NCBI GenBank assembly: GCA_045127535.1
Contig: JBGVQN010000050.1
Location: 1 to 32,005, forward strand
Length of the DNA: 32,005 nt
Source: UBA2942 sp045127535
Lineage (GTDB): Bacteria > Bacillota > Clostridia > Lachnospirales > Lachnospiraceae
Reading direction: 5' to 3'
The position numbers were made by a program, and so were the translations under genes. The notes beneath the pieces were generated by a model. It saw only the letters and a program-made list of their open reading frames with translations. It was not told the DNA's origin and ran no database searches. This document shows, piece after piece, positions 6,554 to 14,494 of this stretch. Each line of letters opens with the position of its first letter. The stretch's first letter is position 1.

Positions 6554-7966
6554 ATGAAAATTTATAACACTTTATCCAGAAAAAAAGAAGAATTTGTCCC
6601 ATTAGAAGAAGGCAAGGTAAAAATGTATGTGTGCGGCCCTACCGTATACAACCTGATCCACATCGGCAATGCCCGTCCTATGATCGTTTTTGATACGGTC
6701 AGAAGATATTTGGAGTACAAGGGCTATGAGGTCAATTATGTATCCAACTTCACAGATGTGGACGACAAGATCATCAAAAAGGCCATTGAAGAAGGCACCA
6801 CCTCTGATGTGATCAGCAAGCGTTACATCGAAGAATGCAAAAAGGACATGGCAGGCATGAATGTAAAGCCTGCAACCACCCATCCGCTGGCAACTGAGGA
6901 GATCGGCGGCATGATCGAGTTTATCCAGACCCTCATTGACAATGGCTATGCATATGAAAAGAACGGTACTGTATATTACCGCACCAGACAGTTTAAGGAA
7001 TACGGCAAGCTGTCTCATAAAAATCTGGACGATTTACAGTCCGGCAACCGTTCTCTGCTGGTCAGCGGTGCAGAGGAAAAGGAGGATGTTCTGGACTTTG
7101 TGCTTTGGAAGCCAAAGAAGGAAGGAGAGCCTTACTGGGAGTCTCCATGGAGCCAGGGTCGTCCAGGCTGGCACATTGAATGCTCTGAAATGTCCAAAAA
7201 ATATTTAGGTGAGCAGATCGATATCCATGCCGGCGGTGAAGACCTGGTATTCCCACATCACGAAAATGAGATCGCCCAGAGTGAGGCTGCCAACGGCAAG
7301 GAATTTGCAAAATACTGGATGCACAATGCATTCCTGACCATTGATAAGGTAAAAATGTCCAAGTCTTTGGGCAACTTCTTTACTGTCCGTGACATTCAGG
7401 AAAAGTATGATTTGCAGGTGCTGCGCTTCTTTATGCTCAGTGTGCACTACAGAAGTCCCCTGAATTTCAGCCAGGAGCTGATGGAAGCTGCCAAGAATGG
7501 TCTGGAGCGTATTACAAATGCAGCTGACCGTCTGAAATCTCTGGCATCAGGTGCAGCAGCAGATGAGGCTGTATTGTCTGTGGAGGAGCAGGAGGTACTG
7601 GCACAGGCAAAGGCATACATGGACAAGTTTGAAAAGTCCATGGAGGATGACTTTAACACAGCAGATGCCATTACAGCAATGTTTGAGCTGGTCAAGCTGG
7701 CCAATACAGCAGTGACAGAGGAAAGTACACCTGCACTGGCAGCACTGCTGTTGCAGCAGCTTACCAGCATGGCAGACATTATGGGTATTGTTGTGGAGAA
7801 AAAGGCAGAGATCCTGGATTCTGAGATCGAGGCATTGATCGAGGAACGTCAGGCTGCCAGAAAGGCAAAGAATTTTGCCAGAGCAGATGAGATCCGCAAT
7901 CAGTTACAGGATATGGGTATTTTGTTAGAGGATACCAGACAGGGTGTAAAGTGGAAGAGAGCATAA
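6554..7966 (+). CDS. cysS: Cysteine--tRNA ligase
   Basis: Class I synthetase that charges tRNA-Cys, cytoplasmic, 470 residues, which is full length. MYVCGPTVYNLIHIGNARP holds the zinc ligand Cys27 and the HIGN signature (36-39). WHIECSEMS and PHHENEIAQSEA carry the other zinc ligands, and KMSKS is exact at 267-271. The C-terminal part is the usual helical tRNA-binding domain ending DTRQGVKWKRA. ATG 6554 sits 5 nt after GGAGG (6544-6548). An earlier ATG at 6542 overlaps the cysE stop and is less likely. The stop codon overlaps the mrnC start (TAATG), so cysE, cysS and mrnC form a tight unit. Confidence 0.97.
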   Translation: MKIYNTLSRKKEEFVPLEEGKVKMYVCGPTVYNLIHIGNARPMIVFDTVRRYLEYKGYEVNYVSNFTDVDDKIIKKAIEEGTTSDVISKRYIEECKKDMAGMNVKPATTHPLATEEIGGMIEFIQTLIDNGYAYEKNGTVYYRTRQFKEYGKLSHKNLDDLQSGNRSLLVSGAEEKEDVLDFVLWKPKKEGEPYWESPWSQGRPGWHIECSEMSKKYLGEQIDIHAGGEDLVFPHHENEIAQSEAANGKEFAKYWMHNAFLTIDKVKMSKSLGNFFTVRDIQEKYDLQVLRFFMLSVHYRSPLNFSQELMEAAKNGLERITNAADRLKSLASGAAADEAVLSVEEQEVLAQAKAYMDKFEKSMEDDFNTADAITAMFELVKLANTAVTEESTPALAALLLQQLTSMADIMGIVVEKKAEILDSEIEALIEERQAARKAKNFARADEIRNQLQDMGILLEDTRQGVKWKRA

Positions 7967-8481
7967 TGAATCAGAATACAGAGGAACAGGAAACACAGAT
8001 GGAGGCATCCAGACTGTTTTCCTTCCTGATGAAGGAGCTGCAGGTAAAGCCAGAGGGAGGGGTCAATTATTCCCCTCTGGTGCTGGCTTATATTGGAGAT
8101 GCCTTTTATGAGCTGGCTGTGCGTACCAAGGTGCTGAGCAGAGGCAATGCCTCTGTAGACAGCCTGAATCACAGAGCCACCAATTTTTCCAAGGCAGTGA
8201 CCCAGGGCAGGATCGCAAGGCTTTTGATGGAAGGCGATTTGACAGAGGAAGAAATCCGGGTGTTAAAACGGGGCAGAAATGCCCATCCGGTCAGCACTTC
8301 CAGACGTGCTGCCATTGCAGAATATCATATGGCTACCGGCTACGAGGCGTTGATCGGCTGGCATTTTGTCAATGACCGGGCAGACAGAGCCATGGAAATC
8401 ATTTCTCTGGGCTTTGCCAGACTGGATGAGGCTGAGAAGGCAGGGAAAGAGCAGAAAGTACAGCAGGATCCTCAAAAATAA
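7966..8481 (+). CDS. mrnC: Mini-ribonuclease 3
   Basis: Ribonuclease III catalytic domain without the double-stranded RNA-binding domain. In Bacillus the homologue matures the ends of 23S rRNA. The 171-residue product contains SPLVLAYIGDAFYELAVRT (36-54), with the conserved GDA(F)YE acid residues Asp45 and Glu49, and LKRGRNA, typical of the family. The N-terminal 15 residues are polar and variable. ATG 7966 overlaps the cysS stop; GGAAGAG within the end of cysS is the ribosome site. Location directly after cysS is characteristic in Firmicutes and supports the call. A weak hairpin (AACTGCC/GGCAGTT) follows the stop. Confidence 0.93.
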   Translation: MNQNTEEQETQMEASRLFSFLMKELQVKPEGGVNYSPLVLAYIGDAFYELAVRTKVLSRGNASVDSLNHRATNFSKAVTQGRIARLLMEGDLTEEEIRVLKRGRNAHPVSTSRRAAIAEYHMATGYEALIGWHFVNDRADRAMEIISLGFARLDEAEKAGKEQKVQQDPQK

Positions 8482-8639
8482 GAACTGCCAATCAAAAAAG
8501 GCAGTTTGGAAAAGTAGAGATCAGATAGAGATGCATTAGGAAAGACAGTAGAAAGCCCACAGTCAGAACGTGCAGCATCAAAAAATATAGTAAAGTAAAA
8601 TGATCAAATGAACCATAAAAGAACAGGAGATGACTGAGT

Positions 8640-9398
8640 ATGGAAGAAAAGATAGAATCCCTGGTCATTTCCGGCAGAAACGCAGTCATAGAAGCGTTTC
8701 GTTCCGGAAAAACCATAGACAAGCTGTTTGTGTTGGATGGCTGTAAGGATGGCCCTGTGCAGACCATTGTACGGGAAGCCAGAAAGCAGGATACCATTAT
8801 TCAGTTTGTAAACAAGGAGCGCCTTGCCCAGCTGGCCCAGACCGGCAATCATCAGGGGGTAGTGGCTTACGCATCTGCATATGAATACGCCACTGTAGAA
8901 AGCATGTTAGAGGCTGCCAGAGAAAAGGGAGAAGCACCGTTTTTGTTTTTGCTGGACGGTATTGAGGATCCCCATAATCTGGGTGCCATTATCCGTACAG
9001 CCAATCAGGCAGGTGCCCATGGGGTGATCATTCCAAAGCGTCGTGCAGTTGGACTGACCGCAACTGTTGCCAAAACCAGTGCAGGCGCCCTGAATTATAC
9101 TCCCGTTGCAAAGGTAACCAATTTGGGAACAGTCATTGATGCGTTAAAGGAGCAGGGCATGTGGTTTGCCTGTGCAGATATGGGTGGCGAGGTCATGTAC
9201 CGCAGCAACCTGACAGGCCCCATTGGTCTGGTGATCGGCAGCGAGGGAGAGGGTGTCAGCCGCCTTGTGAAGGAAAAGTGCGATATGGTGGTATCCATCC
9301 CCATGAAGGGACAGATCGACTCTCTGAATGCATCTGTGGCTGCAGGTGTACTGGCATATGAGATCGTCCGTCAGCGTATGGCAAAAGAAGGAAAATAG
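8640..9398 (+). CDS. rlmB: 23S rRNA (guanosine-2'-O)-methyltransferase, RlmB/TrmH family
   Basis: SPOUT-class methyltransferase of 252 residues using S-adenosylmethionine. The N-terminal substrate-binding domain starts ISGRNAVIEAFRSG. The knotted catalytic domain shows motif 1 NLGAIIRTANQAGAHGV, motif 2 GLVIGSEGEGVSRLV and motif 3 IPMKGQIDSLNASVAAGV. RlmB modifies G2251 (E. coli numbering) in the peptidyl-transferase P loop; assignment to this site is by family and by the cysS-mrnC-rlmB neighbourhood, since related paralogues exist. ATG 8640 follows AGGAGA by 9 nt. The 158-nt gap before it has no clear promoter, so readthrough from mrnC is likely. Confidence 0.9.
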   Translation: MEEKIESLVISGRNAVIEAFRSGKTIDKLFVLDGCKDGPVQTIVREARKQDTIIQFVNKERLAQLAQTGNHQGVVAYASAYEYATVESMLEAAREKGEAPFLFLLDGIEDPHNLGAIIRTANQAGAHGVIIPKRRAVGLTATVAKTSAGALNYTPVAKVTNLGTVIDALKEQGMWFACADMGGEVMYRSNLTGPIGLVIGSEGEGVSRLVKEKCDMVVSIPMKGQIDSLNASVAAGVLAYEIVRQRMAKEGK

Positions 9399-9500
9399 AC
9401 GATTCAAGCACAATACACACAACTTTGACACAATTTTTGAGAATTGCATTTTCTCTCAAAAAAAGTTTGAAAAAAAGATACAATTTTTTTTGAAAAAGTG

Positions 9501-9529
9501 TTGACAAATGGCTGAGACTGTAGTATTAT
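9501..9529 (+). promoter_or_regulatory. Sigma-A promoter of tRNA-Thr
   Basis: TTGACA (9501-9506), a 17-nt spacer and TATTAT (9524-9529; TATAAT also readable at 9527-9532). The 40 nt upstream are rich in A-tracts and T-tracts, like an UP element. The leader then forms TCAGC-GAGA-GCTGA (9538-9551), a GNRA-capped hairpin just before the tRNA. Confidence 0.88.
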
Positions 9530-9556
9530 AATCACTGTCAGCGAGAGCTGAGGTAA

Positions 9557-9629
9557 GCTGGCGTGGCACAGTCGGTAGCGCGCAACATTGGTAGTGTTGA
9601 GGTCACGGGTTCGATTCCCGTCGCTAGCT
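9557..9629 (+). tRNA. tRNA-Thr(GGT)
   Basis: Acceptor GCTGGCG/CGCTAGC with a single G-U pair, discriminator T at 9629, no encoded CCA. The anticodon arm is CAACATTGGTAGTGTTG, with a 7-nt loop and anticodon GGT. The T-arm is ACGGGTTCGATTCCCGT. The D-stem GCAC/GCGC has one A-C mismatch at positions 12-23. Otherwise it is a normal single-gene tRNA unit with its own promoter and terminator. Confidence 0.92.
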
Positions 9630-9633
9630 TGTT

Positions 9634-9664
9634 AAACCCCTTGAGTTTCAAGGGGTTTATTTTT
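9634..9664 (+). terminator. Intrinsic terminator of tRNA-Thr
   Basis: Perfect 11-bp stem AAACCCCTTGA/TCAAGGGGTTT (9634-9658) with a GTT loop, followed by ATTTTTG. Confidence 0.93.
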
Positions 9665-9710
9665 GTATTGCATTTCATGCTGCACTTTATTATGTTAAAT
9701 GATTTAAAAT

Positions 9711-9769
9711 AAGGATTTCGATTGCATAAGTGGTTAAGCTTCATTGCAATAGAAATCCTTTTTCTTTTT
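9711..9769 (+). terminator. Second terminator-like hairpin
   Basis: AAGGATTTC (9711-9719) pairs with 9752-9760 and ATTGCA (9721-9726) with 9745-9750, one mismatch between them, followed by TTTCTTTTTA. It lies 50 nt after the tRNA-Thr terminator with no gene between. It may be a backup terminator or the end of a lost gene. From here to about 9910 I see only an open stretch of about 30 codons ending at 9860 without a start. Confidence 0.6.
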
Positions 9770-9911
9770 ATTCAGTGTCCTGTAGTATCTTAGGGCTGCT
9801 GCTTCGAAATGCCAGAGAAGCTCGTAAAATCAGAAAGTCACTTAGAGATAAGGATCAATAGGAAAGAAAATGATAAATACCTGTTTTATACATGTATTTT
9901 TACTATAAAAA

Positions 9912-9920
9912 TGGTATAAT
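9912..9920 (+). promoter_or_regulatory. Extended -10 promoter before the GH3 gene
   Basis: TGGTATAAT is an ideal extended -10 element. No good -35 box is seen. AAATAC/GTATTT arms at 9875-9899 flank the -35 region and could be a regulator site. Confidence 0.55.
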
Positions 9921-9956
9921 GTGCATAAAGGACAGCGAAAGGTGAACAGACACCAA

Positions 9957-12614
9957 ATTTGCAAATTCAATATATTACAGAAACGTGTGGTTTCCTGCAT
10001 GAACTCCAGTCAAAGGTGCTTTTGCAGCAGCTGGTTTATCAGGCAAACCATGTTTCGGAATGGAGCGCATATGAGAACGAGAAGCTTACACAGCGGGACT
10101 GCAATCCCCACTCAGTCTGACAGAGAACGACAAGGCCGCCATCTGTCCTGCCAGGCTGCTGCAGAGGGTATGGTATTGCTGGAAAATAAGGGGATTCTGC
10201 CCCTGAAAGAAACACAAAAAATAGCATTATACGGTAACGGTGCCCGCAGAACCTTAAAAGGAGGTACCGGTTCAGGTGATGTGAATGAGAGACATTCTGT
10301 GAGCCTTGAAGAAGGTCTGATTCAGGCAGGTTTTACTGTAACCACTGGAAGATGAATGGACGAATTTGATGAAATTTATTGCCAGATCCGGGCAGACTGG
10401 CAGAAGATGATTGAAGATAAAATTGCATCTGGTATGCATCGGGTTCCTGCATTTTTTGATACACCGTTTTTAATGCCGGCAGGAAATGCAGTGACAGATG
10501 AGGATATAGCAGCTTCTGACACAGATACGGCTGTTTATGTGATTAGCCGGCTTTCTGGTGAGGGAAAGGATAGAAACGCTGTAAAAGGTGATTACTACCT
10601 GTATGACCAGGAGCATGAGAATCTGACAAAGGTGGCAGCTGCTTATGAAAAGGTCATTCTGGTCATCAACACAGGCAGTATAATTGATCTGGGGGTTCTG
10701 GATGAGATCCAGGGCATCGGCGCAGTGGTATATATGAGCCAGGGCGGTATGGAAGGTGGTACAGCACTGGCAAACATTCTGACGGGTGCAGAGACCCCAA
10801 GCGGCAAACTGACAGACAGCTGGCCTTATCATTATGAAGATCATCCTACAGCAGATACTGACAGCCATAACAATGGAAATCTGGAAAAAGAGTATTATAC
10901 AGAAGGCATTTATGTAGGCTACCGGTATTTTGATACGTTCCATGTGCCGGTCCGTTATGCATTTGGCTATGGAAAATCCTATACCAGTTTTGATATTTGT
11001 GCCAAGACTGCCAGCTTTATGGTCAGTGAGCAGTCTCTTTCTGTTACCAATGGGTTGATTACAGTGGCAGCTACTGTCACCAATACAGGCAGAGTATATT
11101 CCGGAAAGGAAGTAGTACAGATTTATGTGTCCTGTCCACAGGGCAGGCTGCATAAGGAGTATCAACGCCTGGTAGGATTTGGAAAGACAGATCTGTTGGC
11201 ACCTGGTGAGTCTGAAACACTGCGTATCAGTTTTCCAATTTACAATCTGACTTCTTATGATGAGAAAAATGCTGCTTATATTTTGGAAGCAGGAGACTAT
11301 ATCATCAGAGTTGGCAGCGCGGCAGACAATACCAGGCCTATTTCCAGGATCCACTTAGACAGGGAAGCCAGACTTTCCCAGGTGAAAAATATTTGTCCGC
11401 TGCAGGAGACATTAACAGAACTTGTACCGGAATCTGCAGCGTTTGCAGATGAGATTCAGGCAAAGCTGCAGGTAATGGAGCTTTCAGCAGATATACTGAC
11501 TTGCGAACATGTGGTATATGGTACATCTGCACCGGAGGAAGATTCCATGCACCTGGCAGAGCAGCTGACATCAGAGGAACTGGCCCATCTGGTATGTGGA
11601 AGTCCAAAAGAGGAGATGGCAGCGGCAGCTGTACCAGGAAGTGCAGGGGAGACTACAAGTATATTGAAAGAAAAATACGGACTTCCTAATATTGTGATGG
11701 CAGATGGCCCGGCAGGCTTACGTCTGGCTTCTGAGTACCATGTATTGCCGGATGGCAGCGTGGAATCTTCTGACCAGGCTTCATTTATTGAGGAAGGCAC
11801 GTTTCATAAAACACAGGCTGCAGCAGATTCTACAGCATATTATCAGTATTGTACAGCAATTCCAATTGGAACTGCTTTGGCACAGACCTGGAATTTGGGA
11901 CTCATTGAAGAAGTAGGGGCTCTTGTAGGCAGGGAAATGGATGCGTTTGGTGTTACCTTATGGCTGGCACCAGGCATGAATATTCACAGAAAGCCTCTTT
12001 GCGGAAGAAATTATGAATACTATTCAGAAGACCCGCTGCTTACTGGCTGTGTAGGTGCTGCTATGACAAAAGGGGTACAGAAAATTTGTGGTGTAGGTAC
12101 TGCCATTAAGCATTTTGCCTGCAACAATCAGGAGGATAACCGCAGAGGCTATGATGCAGTGGTTTCCGAACGAGCCCTGAGAGAGATCTATTTAAAAGGT
12201 TTTGAAATTGCAGTCCGTTCTGCCAGACCCATGTCAATTATGACTTCCTATAACCTGTTAAATGGTACACACACTGCAAATCGCAAAGATTTGTGTACTG
12301 CAGCCGCCAGGGAAGAGTGGGGCTTTACGGGGTTGATTATGACGGACTGGACCACAACTCTGAATCGTGAAACCTCTGCACCGGGCTGTATCAGTGCTGG
12401 CAATGATTTGATTATGCCTGGTACAGAGGCAGATATTCAGTGGATTTTAGAGGCATTGCAAGGGGGAGAACTGAAACTGGAGGATCTGCAGAAATCTGCA
12501 GGGTATATTATTTCTATATTAAAGCATTCTTCTTTCTATGGAAAGGAAAGCAGTTTTGGCAGTGAATCAGGCAGTCTTCCCTGGTTTGTAAAATCTCATC
12601 GTGGCAGAAAGTAA
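9957..12614 (+). pseudogene. GH3 beta-glucosidase gene with a degraded 5' end
   Basis: The whole locus encodes a family 3 glycoside hydrolase of the domain-swapped type (C-domain first, catalytic barrel last). Three lesions are visible. Coding-like sequence (HELQSKVLLQQLVYQ, ENEKLTQRD, NPHS) runs in frame 2 to a TGA at 10118. LTENDKAAIC continues in frame 1 near 10117-10146. AAAEGMVLLENKGILPL then continues in frame 3. That frame meets an in-frame TGA at 10353-10355 where TGG (Trp) would fit, and after it the frame stays open to 12614. The exact left end is uncertain. Reassembling the three frames needs two frameshifts plus one nonsense codon, so full-length enzyme is not expected. Sequencing errors could explain some lesions. 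Confidence 0.72.
10356..12614 (+). CDS. Glycoside hydrolase family 3, remaining open frame
   Basis: The 752-codon uninterrupted part of the broken gene, beginning at an ATG directly after the in-frame TGA. It holds the rest of the GH3 C-domain (AVYVISRLSGEGKDR, with the likely acid/base Glu), a fibronectin III-like domain (VVQIYVSCPQGRLHKEYQRL) and the catalytic barrel: LPNIVMADGPAGLRLA, AIKHFACNNQEDNRRG, MTSYNLLNGTHTA and GLIMTDW, whose Asp is the nucleophile. No signal peptide is seen, so the parent enzyme was cytoplasmic and would split beta-glucosides or related oligosaccharides. Reinitiation at 10356 is conceivable, but the product would lack the first strands of the C-domain. No ribosome site of good quality precedes it. 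Confidence 0.6.
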   Translation: MDEFDEIYCQIRADWQKMIEDKIASGMHRVPAFFDTPFLMPAGNAVTDEDIAASDTDTAVYVISRLSGEGKDRNAVKGDYYLYDQEHENLTKVAAAYEKVILVINTGSIIDLGVLDEIQGIGAVVYMSQGGMEGGTALANILTGAETPSGKLTDSWPYHYEDHPTADTDSHNNGNLEKEYYTEGIYVGYRYFDTFHVPVRYAFGYGKSYTSFDICAKTASFMVSEQSLSVTNGLITVAATVTNTGRVYSGKEVVQIYVSCPQGRLHKEYQRLVGFGKTDLLAPGESETLRISFPIYNLTSYDEKNAAYILEAGDYIIRVGSAADNTRPISRIHLDREARLSQVKNICPLQETLTELVPESAAFADEIQAKLQVMELSADILTCEHVVYGTSAPEEDSMHLAEQLTSEELAHLVCGSPKEEMAAAAVPGSAGETTSILKEKYGLPNIVMADGPAGLRLASEYHVLPDGSVESSDQASFIEEGTFHKTQAAADSTAYYQYCTAIPIGTALAQTWNLGLIEEVGALVGREMDAFGVTLWLAPGMNIHRKPLCGRNYEYYSEDPLLTGCVGAAMTKGVQKICGVGTAIKHFACNNQEDNRRGYDAVVSERALREIYLKGFEIAVRSARPMSIMTSYNLLNGTHTANRKDLCTAAAREEWGFTGLIMTDWTTTLNRETSAPGCISAGNDLIMPGTEADIQWILEALQGGELKLEDLQKSAGYIISILKHSSFYGKESSFGSESGSLPWFVKSHRGRK

Positions 12615-12620
12615 AATTGA

Positions 12621-12648
12621 TTGACGAATTTCTATTTTGTGTTATGAT
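12621..12648 (+). promoter_or_regulatory. Sigma-A promoter of glnS
   Basis: TTGACG (12621-12626), a 16-nt spacer and TATGAT (12643-12648), with an extended TG at 12640-12641. The leader then holds two small hairpins, CCTGC-TTTTT-GCAGG and GGAATCA/TGATTCC (12676-12696), before AAGGAGG. Confidence 0.75.
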
Positions 12649-12723
12649 TGAAATATCCTGCTTTTTGCAGGAGGGGAATCATTATTGTTGATTCCTGATT
12701 ACCCATTCAAGGAGGAATTTTTT

Positions 12724-14415
12724 ATGGCAGACATTGACATGAAAAATGTAGAGAAGACAGAAAAAGAATCGAAAAATTTTATTGAGATGATCATTGAGAA
12801 GGATCTGGCAGAGGGCGTTTATGACCATGTACAGACCCGTTTCCCACCGGAGCCAAATGGCTTTCTGCATATCGGACATGCCAAGTCCATTCTGTTAAAT
12901 GCAGGACTGGCAAAGAAGTACAACGGAAAGTTTAACCTTCGTTTTGATGATACCAATCCGACCAAGGAGCGGGCGGAGTTTATGGAGGCCATTGCCAATG
13001 ATGTAAAGTGGTTAGGCGCTGATTATGAGGATCGCCTGTTCTATGCTTCTGATTATTTCCAGAAAATGTATGAATGCGCACTGCTTCTGATTCAGAAGGG
13101 CAAGGCTTATGTATGTGATCTATCTCAGGAAGAATTTAAGGTATATAAGGGGGACTGGAATACCCCGGGTAAGAACAGTCCATACAGAGACCGTTCTGTA
13201 GAGGAAAATTTAAAGCTGTTTGAGGAAATGCGTGCAGGCAAGTATGCAGATGGGGAGAAGGTGCTTCGTGCCAAGATCGATATGACTTCTCCAAATGTAA
13301 ACCTGCGTGACCCTGCAATCTACCGTATTATGCGTGCAAGCCATTATAATACAGGGGATATCTGGTGCATCTACCCTGCTTATGACTTTGCACATCCAAT
13401 TGAGGATGCCATTGAGGGTGTGACCCATTCTATCTGTACGCTGGAGTTTGAGGATCACAGACCGCTGTATGACTGGGTCCTGCGTGAGTGCGAGTTCCCA
13501 AATCCGCCAAAGCAGATCGAGTTTGCCAAGATGTATATTACCCATGCAGTCACTGGCAAGCGTTACATCAAAAAGCTGGTAGAGACCGGTATCGTAGATG
13601 GCTGGGACGACCCAAGACTGATGACCATCAGTGCTCTGCGCAGAAGAGGATTTACACCGGAGTCTTTCCAGAGATTTATTGAGATGGTAGGTGTATCCAA
13701 GGCAAGCTCTTCTGTGGATTTTGCCATGTTAGAGGCATGTCTGCGTGATGACTTAAAGCCAAAGGCAAAGCGTATGATGGCTATTTTAGACCCGATCAAG
13801 CTGGTAATTGATAATTATCCGGAAGATCAGGTAGAATATATGGAGATTCCTTACAATCCGGAGAAGCCGGAGCTTGGTTCCCGTCAGGTTCCATTTGCAA
13901 AGGAACTGTATATTGAGCGTGAGGACTTTATGGAAGAACCTGTAAAGAAGTACTTCCGTATGTTCCCGGGCAATGAGGTACGTCTGATGAATGCGTACTA
14001 TGTGGTATGTACTGGTGTAGAAAAGGATGCGGACGGCAATATCATTGCAGTTCACGGCACTTATGATCCGGCAACCAGAGGCGGTGACGGCACTGCAGTA
14101 GGACGGAAGGTAAAGGGCACCATTCACTGGGTAGCTGCTCCAACCTGTAAAAAGGTAACGGTCCGTCTCATTGAAGATCTGATTGAAGAAGGCAAAGATG
14201 TATATAATGAAGAAGACGGCACTATGAATCTCAGTGACCATTCTCTCATTACTCTGGAAAACTGTGCAGTTGAGCCAGAATTGGCGCAGGCAGCAGAACA
14301 GGAAAAGTTCCAGTTTGTGCGAAACGGCTATTTCTGCGTGGACAACAGACTGTCTGCACCGGAAATGCCGGTATTTAACCGTATTGTATCCTTGAAAACA
14401 AGCTTTAAGCTGTAA
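12724..14415 (+). CDS. glnS: Glutamine--tRNA ligase
   Basis: Class I synthetase charging tRNA-Gln with glutamine, cytoplasmic, 563 residues. PPEPNGFLHIGHAKS (41-55) carries HIGH at 49-52; FDDTNPTKE, DWNTPGK and GWDDPRLMTISALRRRGFTPE are GlnRS signatures that separate it from GluRS. The C-terminal half is the two-barrel anticodon-binding domain. The second class I signature is unusual: where E. coli GlnRS has VMSKR, this protein reads VTGKR (276-280), keeping only the Lys-Arg pair. ATG 12724 lies 7 nt after AAGGAGG. The gene has its own promoter and no terminator; the next gene starts 79 nt later and probably shares the transcript. Confidence 0.95.
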   Translation: MADIDMKNVEKTEKESKNFIEMIIEKDLAEGVYDHVQTRFPPEPNGFLHIGHAKSILLNAGLAKKYNGKFNLRFDDTNPTKERAEFMEAIANDVKWLGADYEDRLFYASDYFQKMYECALLLIQKGKAYVCDLSQEEFKVYKGDWNTPGKNSPYRDRSVEENLKLFEEMRAGKYADGEKVLRAKIDMTSPNVNLRDPAIYRIMRASHYNTGDIWCIYPAYDFAHPIEDAIEGVTHSICTLEFEDHRPLYDWVLRECEFPNPPKQIEFAKMYITHAVTGKRYIKKLVETGIVDGWDDPRLMTISALRRRGFTPESFQRFIEMVGVSKASSSVDFAMLEACLRDDLKPKAKRMMAILDPIKLVIDNYPEDQVEYMEIPYNPEKPELGSRQVPFAKELYIEREDFMEEPVKKYFRMFPGNEVRLMNAYYVVCTGVEKDADGNIIAVHGTYDPATRGGDGTAVGRKVKGTIHWVAAPTCKKVTVRLIEDLIEEGKDVYNEEDGTMNLSDHSLITLENCAVEPELAQAAEQEKFQFVRNGYFCVDNRLSAPEMPVFNRIVSLKTSFKL

Positions 14416-14494
14416 TGCATGGAGCGTGCAGTACCTGTCTGACAAAGACCGGTACTGCAGATATGAAAACGAGTGTATGGATAAAGGAGCAGGC

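Noticed and set aside
9776..9860. Open stretch of about 28 codons ending LLLRNAREARKIRKSLRDKDQ
   Set aside because: No start codon, ribosome site or recognisable family. It may be a gene remnant but cannot be supported.
10353..10355. TGA in the GH3 frame as a selenocysteine codon
   Set aside because: GH3 enzymes use no selenocysteine, no SECIS-like hairpin is evident, and TGG to TGA fits the family better.
10470..11354. 294-codon minus-strand frame
   Set aside because: Antisense to the intact GH3 frame, Cys- and His-rich without motif, no ribosome site.
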